Assembly (NCBI GenBank): GCA_037893245.1
Contig: JBAIAA010000415.1
Location: 310,001 to 374,000 of the forward strand
DNA: 64,000 bases
DNA from: Crossaster papposus
Taxonomy: Eukaryota; Echinodermata; Asteroidea; Velatida; Solasteridae
Direction of reading: 5' to 3'
Shown here: positions 22,343 through 34,040 of the stretch, piece after piece
Numbering within the stretch: the stretch's first letter is position 1
Layout of the letters: the number at the start of each line of letters is the position of its first letter
Program-made: the position numbers and the translations under genes
Notes under the pieces: model-generated
What the model saw: only the letters and a program-made list of their open reading frames with translations
The model's database searches: none
What the model was told of the DNA's origin: nothing

Positions 22343-22759
22343 AAACTCCGCAGGTTGTACCAGGCATTGACTGGCTCAGAGGTAGCGAGGTCAGAAATCC
22401 AGGGTAGCAAATAACTTAACTGTTATTAATGTGTGACCCTATGGCCCTTTAACCACACTGGCTGTTGGAAATAGGATACATGGTTCCCTGCACCTAAATT
22501 TCTAAGAATCGGAGAGCGATTGTTCACCTAGAGCCTTTTGTCAAACAAAATAACAAATCAAAATGAGAATTTTGTATACTTCATTTCCTGTTAATTTTAA
22601 AACTAGTTGGAAAGCATCCCCCTTCCTTTATTACAGAAGATGACTAATATCGTTTGTGTCAAGCTTTGAAACAAGCATTTATTAAAAAATTTCTGGTATA
22701 AATCAAACTAAAGGATCTCTTAAAAGCACCCCTACTAGGCACTGTAGCTCGTAAGCCTA
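22343..22759. other. No gene seen
   Basis: Unassigned sequence between a family A copy and the LINE fragment. The true 5' limit of the LINE may extend into it. Confidence 0.35.
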
Positions 22760-23885
22760 AAGAAACCTGTAGAGAGAAGACAATGGGGAAAAGGTAAAGT
22801 TTTAGGAGGTGGGAGAAAAACCCCAGAAGAATATCCTGGGGAAGACCAACGGAATGTGTCTGGTTTGGTAATGCCAAAAAAGGGGATCTAGTTAAACTTC
22901 AGAGAATTGCTAAGCGGGCGGGTATGATGTTTGGTGGAGAACAGAACATAAGTGCATTTTGTAGGAAACGATTTTAATTATTTAAGGCTCAGTCTATTTT
23001 AATTAATAACGCTCATCCATTGCATGATTTCTACCAGGTAATGAGGTCTGGTAGGAGGCTTAGAAGTCTGAAGTGCAGAACGAGTCGATATTTAAAAGGT
23101 AGGATACACCATTGGTAATTGCTTGAATTATCATAAATGGGTTGATTTGAGGGGTTGCATTTTATAGTAAATATCGTTTAACTGACCTGTCCGAAGTTTT
23201 ACAATCATGGATGCCGAGAAAAGCACGAAAAACAGCGTTTGTTTTCAACCGGCGTCGAGCAATTATTCTTATGTTATTTTTGTTTTTTCGCGATCGCCGT
23301 CCGGAGATCGCGAATATTGTTTTATAAAATTCAATTTTTCTCAATAATTACAGGATATCTAGTGCAATAATGTTGCTGGATGCCTAGAATCATTATTTAC
23401 TTTCAAATGAGTAAGATATTTCTTAATAATTCGCTAGTAAATGTTTTCGATATCTGCCAATGGTGTATCCTACCTTTAAACTCATTTCTACCACTTTCCA
23501 TCCGTGTTTGTAACGGTAATCTGTAAGTACAGTGTACTATGGGGGATAGAGGGTACACTCTACTCGGGAAGGGGGGGGGGGGGTTCATTATGTCTACACT
23601 TTTTGTTATAATTCAGCTATATTTGTCTTATATTCAGTTTATTGTGTTTGGTTTTAATAATGCAGCCACCTGTTTTTTTGGGGGAAACACAATGGTCGGA
23701 AGGGGTTGGTAGTTTTGAGGGGTTGTTTATAGGTTTTTAGAGATTTTCAATTCATATTTTGTTTGTTTTTTACTGTAATATTTGTAATTGTAATTTGTAA
23801 TTTAAATATTTTAAATTATGAGCATGTTCGACAAGGCAAACTTCCATTTTCGATGGACAATAAATTTGAATGAATGAATGAATAA
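22760..23885 (+). pseudogene. 3' end of a non-LTR retrotransposon, split by family A
   Basis: The frame around 22850-23090 encodes the end of a reverse-transcriptase ORF, with VKLQRIAKRAG and later HPLHDFYQVMRSGRR followed by RCRTSRY. Such Arg-rich ends are typical of the C-terminus of several LINE clades (Rex1/RTE/CR1-like). A stop interrupts KRF*LFKAQ. The frame breaks at a family A insertion (23092-23479) and resumes as NSFLPLSIRV. A 3' UTR follows, ending GGACAATAAATTTGAATG and (AATG)n near 23885. It is 5'-truncated and dead. Confidence 0.7.
23092..23479 (+). mobile_element. Family A TTAA element inserted in a LINE ORF
   Basis: TTAA sits at 23092-23095 and again at 23476-23479. The TIRs are AAGGTAGGATACACCATT and AATGGTGTATCCTACCT. 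Removing the element plus one TTAA joins the LINE codons in frame. It carries ATGGATGCC at 23207 and an internal palindrome CGCGATC...GATCGCG (23289-23312). Confidence 0.9.
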
Positions 23886-23899
23886 GGCAGGGACTGAAA

Positions 23900-24000
23900 A
23901 CCCAATTCACATGTTGGCCCAGGCCAGATTCGAACCAGGGTCACAGCGGTAAAAAGTGAGGAAAGAACTGCTAAACCAACCGGACTCCCCCAAGCATTTG
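23900..24000 (-). mobile_element. tRNA-like SINE head
   Basis: On the - strand this reads GGGGAGTCCGGTTGGTTTAG (A-box-like), a variable middle, then CCTGGTTCGAATCTGG (B-box GGTTCGAATC). Spacing is longer than in a functional tRNA and no clean cloverleaf forms, so it is a tRNA-derived repeat rather than a gene. Confidence 0.5.
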
Positions 24001-24159
24001 GAGCTGTTTAGGTCCATTTTGGGGCCCAAATCATGCACTTTGCTTGTGATACGAGCATTAAATTTGTCATGTAGAACAGAAATGGCTAGAAAATGTTTTG
24101 AAGATCGGCAGCCGATTTCAACGCAACCTAAAAGTTGCGTAGTTCCCCCATTTCCTTGC

Positions 24160-24992
24160 AGACGATTTCATGAAACTTGGCGTAGCTGCGCAACATTATA
24201 TGACAACTGTTTGTGTGTATATGTGACCTCACCTGTCACCACAAAATGAGAGTAAAGTCGCACAATGTGATTCGGAGATATGGCCATCCAAAGTCAAAAT
24301 ATGAAGGGGTGGTCAATTTTGAGATTTTGAGTAATTTGGAAAGCCCAAGTCCTCCTCTACAGATGATCGAAAACCTCTTAAATTACAAGATTTTGCGTAG
24401 TGTTTGCGTAGTTAGTGTTTTGATTAAAGACCATTAGTGGTCTAATTAACACGGTAATTAAATATGCAAATCAGGTCCTCGTAAGTATCCCACATTTTCG
24501 AAATTTTGATATTTTGTTGTTTATACAATAGTTTGTATACGGTGTGTGGAAAATTTCCTGAAGAAATATTGATTAGAACATAGCCTTTGCTATGCTCAAC
24601 CGAACCTTGTCAAGTTTTGCAATCTTTTGTGTTCTTGTTTAGGATGTTTATAAGTAAGTTTTCTCACAAACACGTTTTGTGAAACCCATGACTTTCTAGA
24701 GCGCTGTAAAAAGTATTCATCGCAAAAACCCCTAGTGTTATGTACCATTGGAAAGCTCTCTTTCTCAAGAATTTGAAAATACCAATATCTTAATTTTCAA
24801 TATTTCTGACTTTACTCTCATTTTGTGGTGACAGGTCACATATTTGTAAATTGACTGCGCAAGCTACACCATAATTTATTACACCATAAAAACTTTTGTG
24901 AAACTGTCGTAAGCGAAATGTTGAGCAGCAAAAAAAGTGCGCAACTTACGCAATAAATTGTGGCGCAAGATAAGGTTTTGTGAAATCAGCTG
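24160..24992. repeat. Family H repeat, split by family D
   Basis: GACGATTTCATGAAACTTGG at the left and AAGATAAGGTTTTGTGAAATC at the right are imperfect inverted ends. GCGCAA motifs follow internally on both sides. Related sequence lies at 13400-13860. A complete family D copy (24221-24841) splits it at the point where 13400-13860 is continuous, roughly TGTTTGNGTNTAT / TTTG. Confidence 0.5.
24221..24841. mobile_element. Family D TIR element, copy 2, nested in family H
   Basis: The ends are ATGTGACC...ACCTGTCACCACAAAATGAG and, inverted, CTCATTTTGTGGTGACAGGT. They match the ends of 4098-4522, although the left end has an extra CTCA. Only the ends and some AT-rich interior blocks are shared. Confidence 0.7.
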
Positions 24993-25242
24993 CAGGACCC
25001 ATCCCACATCCTGCCCATTTAGGGAGTGGAGCTTTAAAAAAAAAATGAAGGGGTTTACAAAAAACTAAAACTGTTGACATGAACATAACTTCTTCTTTTT
25101 TTTTTTTTTTTTTCATGCTTTATTTTAAAGTTCATACTTTAATTAATATAAAATAAAAGTAGACAACATTTACTTTTTAGCATTTTAAAACATATTTCAC
25201 CCATTCCCAATACTTATCTCCAGTCCAGAATGTCTAGATCAG

Positions 25243-25405
25243 AGCCAATTTCATAGAGCTGCTAAGCACACAAATTTGCTTAGCATGACAATTCATCTTT
25301 ATTGTTTGGGATTGATAATTAGCTGTTTTTTTGGCTGGTAACCTGTTTTTAATGAGCAAGACTTTTTTGAAATTGTTGTGCTTAGCAGCTCTATGAAATT
25401 GGCCC
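25243..25405. mobile_element. Family C MITE, copy 1
   Basis: A 163-bp palindromic element with near-perfect ends: GCCAATTTCATAGAGCTGCT (left) and AGCAGCTCTATGAAATTGGC (right). Internal AAGCA-type motifs are also inverted. Copies at 36567-36754 and a single end at 55283-55335. Confidence 0.8.
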
Positions 25406-25727
25406 CTGCAGATGTTAAAAAGCAAAAACTAACTCGGACTTGAACTAGAACTTAGAAGTGCAGCATAGTGGCTCTGCATACAAAATGATCAGGTTACAGC
25501 GGAAATACAAATAATATTAATAAGGTCTACTCTATTAAGGATATACAGACAGTTATAGTTAGTCCATTCATGGGGGAAATTTCCTCTATGGTCCAGTCTC
25601 CGCCACACCCACAGTCACTTGTGCACTACTGTACTATAGCCCTGACCCCCTAGGCCTTACTTTGCGCTAAAGAACTGCGTACGGTACTAGAATGGTTATA
25701 GTGGCAATACAGGTCAGTAATACTTAC

Positions 25728-25833
25728 CTGGCAAAAAATGCAGTAGTCCAGCCTTGACCCATTGCTGTGTCCCAAGTGACAATTTATGCTGTAGGGTTTA
25801 GAACAGCTACACAGCATACATGGGCCATGCACA
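25728..25833 (-). CDS. Predicted exon 2 of a secreted Cys-rich protein
   Basis: The acceptor is a pyrimidine-rich tract ending CTGCTTGCTGAG; the donor is CCAG followed by GTAAGT. The 106-nt exon enters in phase 2, exactly matching the phase at the end of the candidate first exon at 26135-26280, and leaves in phase 0. It encodes 35 whole codons with six cysteines spaced C-x2-C-x-C-x7-C-x12-C-x2-C, including the run DYCIFCQ. The pattern suggests a disulphide- or metal-stabilised module, but I cannot assign a known family. A later in-frame acceptor (CCTACAG) would give a shorter exon in the same phase. Downstream exons would lie below 25722 and were not found. Confidence 0.5.
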
Positions 25834-26134
25834 CTCAGCAAGCAGATAGAGGGACCCAATACAATGCTAAAAAGTACTACGAGTGCAATTAGGGGTGAAG
25901 TACCAAATACTAAAAATTACTACAGGCATTACACACAACTGTGAGAGTACTGCATGCTACTTTTTACTACTACATGTAGCACTAGTAATAAGTAGCATTA
26001 GGTAGGGTTAAAGAAAGGAACAGTAGTACCGCACCACGAGTACTAGCTGATCGACGCTAGCGCTAGAGGCGCACGTCCTTGACATTTTTTAATGACCAGT
26101 TCCTAATAAATAACGTCCCCCTACTACTACTTAC

Positions 26135-26280
26135 TGATTTTCGCCATCAGCCGCGTTGGCATTTTGCCGCTTGTTCCTCGCCGCCTCGGCCGGACACGAT
26201 GAGAGCAACACGGCCCACAAACATAAGGTCAAGATCACGCCCCGTGCAGTTCCCACTGATGCTGACGGCCTCCTGGCCAT
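26135..26280 (-). CDS. Predicted first coding exon with signal peptide
   Basis: On the - strand ATG at 26280 opens 48 codons plus two bases, ending in AAAATCA before a consensus donor GTAAGT. The N-terminus has Arg residues (MARRPS), then a hydrophobic core VILTLCLWAVLLSSC, then PAEAA, a good signal-peptidase site, then the basic RNKR. The product would enter the secretory pathway. The phase joins cleanly to the Cys-rich exon at 25728-25833 across a 301-bp intron. TATATAAAATGG overlaps the start codon, so it is too close to act as this gene's TATA box. Fairly GC-rich against its surroundings, as expected for a real exon. Function unknown. Confidence 0.55.
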
Positions 26281-27287
26281 TTTATATAGCCGGCTATCTA
26301 ATCGTTAGATGACAATTTCATCCAGTTACTTAAAGTTGACCGAGTTTGAGCTCCTTTCCCAATAATGTTTCGTTGTCACGAAGTCACCGTGCGTGGAGCT
26401 TGACGCAGTATGTAAGAAGCACAAGAAGCACGTCGAATCAATGTAGATCGCGAAATGTACAACAAGTAAAAGTTTGTAAAATCATAAAACCAGGAACAGC
26501 TCCATATGGAAAGACAAGTGAAACTTCTCTAATTTTTTTTTCATTAAAACATTTGGAGCCTCACGGGGTAGGCCTACTGCACGTAAACCTGTCCAAGCAA
26601 TGTGCGACTAGCTACCGAGTTACCGAAGATCGGCTATAATAAACCCCACAGGTGACTGGTCTTATTTATTCAAAGGGGTGTTTTTATGGCGCAGCTGGTG
26701 TAGTCGCCCCAAATCTGCAGCATCTGCACAATAAGCCAATACTACTTTTAAACTGGTCCCATATATTTTGCCCCTCCTAGTCGTAATCACAGGGAGGGGA
26801 GCGGATACCAGTGGATACTTTTCGTACCGTACCTCTCTCTGTTTTGGAGTGTAATCGATCACGCGTTCAGCGCACAGGTAGGCTCGATATACTTATTAGA
26901 GCGGTTTTACAACACGTGTTATTACGCGAACGTCAACGCGATATCTTGTGTAGTACTTTTAGCGGTTCCATTCAGCCTTTAAAATAATCTACAAGAACAT
27001 TGATTGGCGAAGAAAAAGATAAACGTTAACGATAACGATAGCCGGATTATATTAGAACAACTGACCTTTCAATCTATAGCTCACCTCTCTACCAACTAGG
27101 ATACTCAATATGTGGCGATCAAGTTGGTTTAGTTGAGGCATGGTTGAGGATAGCCGGCCGTTCTTTACAGTGTTTTTGTTTTAATGTACATGTATAGGTG
27201 AGTTGGCATTGTTGTTTCTCACTCATGAATATTCACGCCAACCCAGTTTCTGAAAAACAAAATTGGGAACCGCTACACTGGTTAGTA
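26281..27287. other. Probable upstream region of the secreted-protein gene; no gene seen
   Basis: It would hold the promoter and 5' UTR of the - strand gene beginning at 26280. No clear TATA box at normal spacing and no other exon found. Confidence 0.35.
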
Positions 27288-27594
27288 ATAAAAGTAGGAT
27301 ACACAATTGGTAATTGCTTAAATTATTACAAATGGGTGGATTTGGGGGGTTGCAAAGTTTTACAATCATGGATGCCGAGGAAAGCAAGAAAAACGGCGTT
27401 CGTTTTCAACCGGCGTCGGGCAGTGGTTGTTGCGTTTGTTCGCGATCGCAGTCCGACGATCCTTCTTTTTCCCTTTTTAAAGTTCATTTGCTTGATGCCT
27501 ACAATCATTATTTACTTTCAAATAAGTAAGATATTTCATAATAATTCGGTAGTAATGTTTTCTTTCTCGATATTTGCAAATGGTGTATCCTACC
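27288..27594 (+). mobile_element. Family A element, shortened copy
   Basis: AGTAGGATACACAATTGGTA at the left, AATGGTGTATCCTACCT at the right. The GTATTTTATAGTAAATATCG segment before the ATGGATGCC block is deleted. The hairpin region (27441-27462) has diverged. TTAA is no longer visible at either side. Confidence 0.7.
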
Positions 27595-29561
27595 TCAGCG
27601 CGGCCGGTTTGGGCTGGTCGAACCATTGAACGGAGTTATACCCAGCACGATATGTGGCAGAGGGGTACTCCCCTCTTATCCCTATACTCCATACGCACTC
27701 AACACTATTGTAACCTAACCCACCCCCCCCCCCCCCCCCCCCCTTGAAACCTAAAAGGAATTCCTGAGATTCCGGGAACACAATGGTCAACACAAAAGAG
27801 GGGGGGGGGGGTTTCTCTGCCACATATCGTGCTTCATATGAACGGAGTATATACAACACTGTTAAAGATCAATCGTAGCCTAAACCCAATTTCACAGTAA
27901 TACAAGCTGACAGTCCTGTGCACAGCTTCCAGCCTTTTTTATTGCAATCCCTCAACTCAAGTTGATGACACACAATGGCTTCAAAATGTAAACCGTGATT
28001 TGGCCCCCGTAGGCAATTTTCGCACTCTGTCGCTGCTCTCAAAGGTTGCACTATTTTACACTAATTCAAAGATCCATTAAAAACTGTTCAGGGCCAAATA
28101 ACATGCCAGTCGGCATCACATGGGTTCATTAAACAAATAATTAATTATCATTTTGTCCTTGGTCTTTCCATAGAGCAAGGAACAGCTCTATGGTCTTTCC
28201 ATTGTATTTAATTTTTAATTTCTTAATTTTTTTATATATATAATAGCCTGCAATTCCTATGTTTCAACCGTAATTTTATCAAGTCTGCCCTCAGATGGAA
28301 GCCTGATGAAGTTGATCCTCGGCATTTTTTTACACAATCTCAACTTTTGTTAAAGCCCAACCGTCTCCTTTTTCAAAACAAGTTTTCATATGAAGCAATA
28401 TGGGACGGAGAGACCCCCCCCCCCCCCCCCCCCCTCCTCATCCTTTGTGTTGGTCATTGTGCTTGCAGAATGTTGTGGTTTCTTTTGAGGTTTTTAGGGG
28501 GGGGGCGTACGTTAGGTAACAAAAGTGGGAGTGTATAGGTATGGGGGACCATGGAGGAATAAGAAGGAAGGGGGACTAAGGGGGGAGTCGCTCGGTCCCA
28601 TATGTTTCTGGGTATACAAGTTTTGGGTATACACTTTTCATGCTAATGAGCTCGCACAGAGTGCAGTGTACAGAGGGCGTTAACAGAGGGCGCAACTAGT
28701 ACTAGTAGTCTTGTGCAAGGCGTTTGTCATCCCTCCGAAATCCACGCCCGCGTTGCAGTTAGCACTGCGCGAACATCGACCTCACCCGGCCACTATTTTA
28801 TGCAAATCAACACGACCGAACGCCTTGTTTCAACCACCCACGAAATCTTATGTTTTCCCTTATTTTTGCGCTAGATAAGTATATAAGCGGGGGTAAGATG
28901 TGGAGTGTCCATAATACATGTATTAAGTTACTAGAGCGATAACTCTTCATGGCCTTTACGCACGGAGATACGTTAATCCATTATGCGCGCAGATATTTTG
29001 AATTCATGTGCGTACTTGTAGAACATAATAACAATAGATAGATTAAATTTTGAAAGTGTATACTCGCGTTCCAATAAAACAGACGCAAACAACTATACGC
29101 GCATCAAGCCAGTTAAACGAAGTCACGGCAAAATTATCTGTGCAGCGCGCGGATATACGCACACCGCTGTGCGAGTGTTTGCGCAAATCTCATGATCGTG
29201 CGTTTCGGTTTTGGGCGTATCGGTTTCGGTAACACACTGTATGGAATACAAACGCAGATGTGCAAATAGCCGTAGCCGTACAGAATTTCGAGTTGTCAAT
29301 TTGTACACTAGAGCATAATATAGCTAGGCCTATATGTGTCCAATCACACCTTGGTTAATCCCATAGAGCTTTAATAAATTAATTTAATATAGATCTATGG
29401 TTAATCCCGACGTCATCGTAGCTATAGCTACGTTGCATGCATGCATCCGCGACACAAAAGCGGAGATTCAGCGTTGTTGTCCGAAGATCTGTCGTTTTGT
29501 TTGAATTCTGCAGTGGATATAAAAAGTCGAAGATTTTCAACCCAAGCATCGGAAGGCTTTA
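27595..29561. other. No gene seen; C- and G-tracts
   Basis: Long C-runs occur at 27721-27743 and 28416-28434, and a G-run at 27800-27809. AT/GC composition changes around 28600-29300 are noticeable, but no splice-bounded exon is evident. Confidence 0.4.
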
Positions 29562-29789
29562 AGCCGCGTTCGCATTGGACTTTTTTGGTAAAACCTACGG
29601 AGACTGTTGTCAACTTTAACCAAATTAAATCCAATGTGGACAGAGGGTAACATTGTCAAATCGTCCATTTTACCCTCCGCAACAGTAAGATCTACAGGCC
29701 CAAGCTTCTAGCGGAGGATTTAACACCGTTAACTTTGACAATCACGTATGGTAACTTTTGACAATATTAAGTCCAATGCGAACGCGGCT
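29562..29789. mobile_element. Family K-related short MITE
   Basis: The ends are AGCCGCGTTCGCATTGGACT and AAGTCCAATGCGAACGCGGCT, near-perfect inverted repeats of over 20 bp. Subterminal GTTGTCAACTTTAAC motifs are also inverted. TTA and ATA flank it, suggestive of a 3-bp TWA-type target but not identical. Confidence 0.75.
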
Positions 29790-29810
29790 ATAGAATCATT
29801 TATGTACCGG

Positions 29811-30500
29811 TGCAGTGACAGTTCTTGGAGTCACTCTAGATAGTCATCTATCTCCACGCCAGTTATCAACACCATGTCGCAACGCCTCGTACGCACTTCA
29901 TAGAATTGGCAAAATTCGCAATCTCCTCTACAAGCAGACAACAGAAATTCTCGTCCACTCATTTGTTAGCTCCCCATACTGGATAATTGCAACTCTCTCA
30001 TATTTGACACTCACTAAAAAGACATAGCTAAACTTCAACGAAATACAATTCAAACTCCTCATCACAACGTTCTGAGCAATTCATGGATTATGCCCCCGCT
30101 ACCTGGCTCACCTTATCACCCTGTGTGTACCTGTCCGACTTCTCCGCTCCACGTCTCAACATCTCCTCACCACACCAGCAGTACGCACAATCTTTTGGCT
30201 CAAGAACTTTCTCCAGTGCTGCCCCCCGACTTTGGAACTCTCTAAATAGCCATATCCGTTCTATGCAAAACATTAAACAGTTCAAGACACAGCTCAAATC
30301 ATATATGTTACTAATGCCTTCTGATACGTATTTATGTCTTGTTGTCTTGCACTATAATTATTCAGGTACGCCTATTCATGTATTGTGTTTATGTACATGT
30401 AGATGCTTAAATTGTGTATTATAGTGCTCTGTTTTTATGTTTTGTCTGTAAAGCGCATTGGTATTTCTTAACAGTTATGAAATGCGCTATATAAGAATTA
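29811..30500 (+). pseudogene. LINE (CR1/L2-like) 3' fragment
   Basis: VLGVTLDSHLS and RNASYALHRIGKIRNLL, then TTEILVHSFVSS, are the familiar C-terminal part of a LINE reverse transcriptase after the catalytic motifs. Later pieces (SFGSRTFSSAAPRLWNSL) are in another frame, so at least one frameshift is present. The element ends AATGCGCTATATAAGAATTA, the tail style shared with the SINE at 8283-8695. Decayed and 5'-truncated. Confidence 0.75.
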
Positions 30501-32189
30501 TCTTGGAATAAGTCACCTTTGGGAGACCATTTTGCGTAATTTTAACAACATTAGGGAGACCATGGTCATTGGGGAGACATTTCGAGGTCTCCCTAACGTT
30601 CCAACTACAGGAAGGAGATACATTTTTAAACATTTAACAGTCCAGATCGATAGAGTAGAGTCCAAAATGCATAAATAGTTTCGTGGAAAAAGCACTAGGT
30701 AAAAACGGGTTAGGTTACAATAAAGAATGGAAAATTTTGTGCACGTCTCTATGGAGAGGTCTCCCAAATGTACCATTTTCGGTTATTATTATTATTTCTT
30801 CGTGATCACGATGTTTACCGTGAATTTGCTAACAGGTTGTGGGTAATTCATCATTTTCAGGTAGCCGGCCCCAGTTAGCGAGTGGCACATACAGAGTCGG
30901 TTGGGCACATAAACCCGTAAGTAGGTAGTTTTGACCATAACATGGTCAACCTTCAAGCAAATATATACCCAGCAAAACGAGCAAAAACCTAACTGATATG
31001 ACCCTCACGATCAAGCCAGACAGTCCGGGGACAGTTCCAGGCCTACATAATGTACAATTCCTCAAAAGCCTTCGATAAAATCACTTTTATACAAATCAAC
31101 TAGTCCGATAATCTTCGATATTTTAAGCATGACTGTTCACCGCTGACTCTAAATATACAATATCTACGCAAAGACCGACCAATAAGAAAACTACTTTAAA
31201 GGTCAGCTTAGGCTATTAGCAGAATGAGCACCAGCCCCCAAACCTCACACGGATGGATGAAACAAGGCGTTCGGCCGTCTTCGGTTGATTTGCATAAATA
31301 GTGGCCGCGTGAGGTCGCTGTTCGCGCTGTATTCTGGCACTGTTAACTGCAGCGCGAAGCGTGGATTGCAGACGAACGCTTTGCATAAGGGTGGATTTTT
31401 ACGGGGCACGCGAACGATTCGCGAAGGAGGCAAATGCAAAACAAATTGACAAAGTCCAACATTCGTATTTTAGGCTCCAAAAGTTCGCCAAACATGCGCG
31501 GGGGTTCGGAAGCGCCGTCAATTGTTTGCGGAAGTCGTTTTTAGTTCAGCGGGAATTTCCAAAAAGTTTGAAATTTCTTGCGAGCGTTTCAAGCATCCCA
31601 GGTCGTGATTTGCTCATGATTGGCCCTCGAAAGTGTCTTCAAAGCTTCGTCATTATGCGCACGAGCAATTCACGACGTGCGTGATGTTTCGCAAAATCTT
31701 TGTGAAACCCCAAACAGATTCAAAAAATTTGGAGAATGTTTCGCGCATGTCTCGCGAAAGCAGCGAAGGTTGTCCGATCATTTCACGAGCTATTCCACGA
31801 GCTATTCACGAACTGTTCGCGTACTTCTTGAGAACATGACTTCGCCAACGGAAGCAAACGCGAGTCTTTTGCAAGATAATCGCGCGACATAGCCTAATGT
31901 ACGAAATGTCACTTGAATGTCGCACGACGTTTTTGTAGCCGTAGCTGTAGCTCTAAACGGCATTTCGGACAGCGCTATACATAATGGCCGACGCAGATAG
32001 CCGAAGTAGTAGCTCTAGACACCCGTTTCGGACACGGCCTTTCTCTGGCTAGAGAAATGTAGGAAAAGTAACTGCCCGACTTTTCATAGCCCTAGCATTG
32101 TTGCCATTTTGTGACCGTTACCAGGCGATAAGAACGCACAAAATACAACTAGTGAATCCGTGAACACGAGAAACACGACGCGATTAAAA
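30501..32189. other. No assigned gene; local inverted repeat and a CG-rich patch
   Basis: TTTGGGAGACC (30517) and GGTCTCCCAAA (30758) suggest a small inverted element. Bases 31280-32040 are CG-rich with a 107-codon open frame (31361-31684) that has no recognisable domain. TTTCGGACACGGCC at 32026-32039 resembles the ends of the MITE at 35491-35614. Confidence 0.35.
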
Positions 32190-32875
32190 CGTAGCATATC
32201 GTCACCGTTTTCACGAAGAGGCGAATTTCATGAAAAATCGTCTATTTATCGAAATTATTTTTTTGTGTGAAAACGATTAAATAATGATATTTCTACAACC
32301 TGGTGAAGTTATACATCCCAAAAATCATTAAAATCCTAATTAACCTAATTAACGAATGGGCGAATTGGTCCGCAAGTGCCCTTTTGCGTTTTCACGAAGA
32401 GGCAAATTCGAAATAGCGTTGACTTTAACGTGTTTATGAAGGGGCGAATTGGTCCTCAAGTGCCCTTTTGCGTTTTCACGAAGAGGCGAATTGGGCGAAT
32501 TGGGCGCGTAATGCCTTTTAGCGTTTTCACGAAGAGGCGAATTAGGGGCGCAATGGGGAAATGTATACATTCTGACTCTCACAGCCACGGGCGAATTTTC
32601 TAATGTATCGTTTTTTCGTTTTCACGAAGAGGCAATTCTATTGATTAATTCTGCAAAACTAATCACCTATTTTTCTTAACGTTTGCTATATTCAGGAAGA
32701 TTGGAATCTCTTCTTTCCCATGATACCTCAATCTTGTATATTCTATGGATATTTATGTTTGAAACTGCCAAACGAAAAAAGGACGAACTTTACAAGCGAT
32801 TTTCTCGAAAGTTTGTTCAGACCGTGAAAGGCTCAATTTGCCTCTTCGTGAAAACGGTGACGATATGGGTGCACT
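32190..32875. repeat. Repeat block built on CGTTTTCACGAAGAGGC
   Basis: GTTTTCACGAAGAGGCGAAT or close variants occur at about 32207, 32388, 32472, 32524 and 32618, and inverted at about 32843. The outermost two, with ATATCGTCACCGTTTTCACG, form inverted ends, so the block may be a TIR element with internal amplification. The repeated frames on both strands are a by-product. Confidence 0.65.
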
Positions 32876-33384
32876 TACACCAAATACGCGCCCCTAGGAA
32901 ACAACGCAAAATCAGACAGAAACAGCGCCGCCTCGCGACGCTCAGGGGTAGGGTGGCAATGTATTTTCCACTGGAAATTAAAGATTAAGACCCCAAGGTC
33001 AATTTTCTTTTCAATTTCTAATTGAGTAGGGTTGACCTAATCAATTTTTGTTGATCGTCAATCTCTCTGGGCCCAGATCTAAATGGTAGCTCCCGCCTCT
33101 AGCTCTATGCCAAATAGACTCAATCGTTGGTCTTTTTTGTAAATAAAGTTCACCCAGTTGAAAGACACAAGTCACAAATACTTGACCTCCACAAAATGTC
33201 TACCATCAGCCCCATTTATAAGCCACAGAGACCTCTTATATCTGAGGGATCACAGAGTATTATTGAGCTCACGCGTACTAGTAATTTACGCCAATTGGTG
33301 TGGCGCACTCATAACCACAACACGTGTTGCCCACAGACAGGACAAATAGCCCCCTCTGGTGGCAACATAAATAAGGAACTATGA
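32876..33384. other. No gene seen
   Basis: Short frames only; no repeats recognised. Confidence 0.35.
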
Positions 33385-34040
33385 GTGCGTTCGTTTTACT
33401 CACCCGAGTCGACACGGATTACCCCTTGGGTCGTTTGTTTAGCTCTGACGTCATACTCGAGCCACCGCAGACCAGCCGGAGCGGACGACTGGGGAGCTCG
33501 AAGCAGAGTAGTTAACCACTTTACTTTTCTTTACTTTATTTTTCGGGATAAACAGTAAAACCAAGACAAACAAAATTAATAACAACAAACAGAAAGCAAA
33601 GCTCCCGAACGATCACCAAAAAGAGACAAAGCCACTGTCGAAGGGCTCTCCTGACAGAAAGGCGAACGTAAACATAAAATTAAATACAGTGAAATACAAT
33701 ACAATAAAAAGAAAATTAAGAAAATTAAATAAATACATCTTTACGGAAACTCCAGACTGAGAAAGTAACTATGCAGGTATCAAATTAAATTAAAGGAAAC
33801 ACTATACACCGTACAACCATTTAAATTTAATTCGGGCTCAAACAGAACAGCGCACATACGTAGCTTCATGCACTAAAACAGGTAGTTGTTTAGGAAATAA
33901 TAATAATACAGATAATGTAAAAAAAAAGAGTATAAATGAGTTTTTCACAAAATATATAACAAAATACAGAAACAAACCAACTATTTTTGTTAATAGATTA
34001 AATAAAATTAAAAGAAAATGTGAAAATATAAATATAACAG

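Noticed and set aside
26289-26298. TATATAAAA as TATA box of the secreted-protein gene
   Set aside because: It overlaps or touches the start codon, leaving no room for a transcription start upstream of the ATG.
29050-29232. 60-codon basic frame as a gene
   Set aside because: Frames on both strands are of similar length with no recognisable motif or splice support.
31361-31892. 107- and 90-codon frames as a CG-rich gene
   Set aside because: Overlapping frames of similar length, no domain, no splice sites, Arg/Ser composition driven by CG content.
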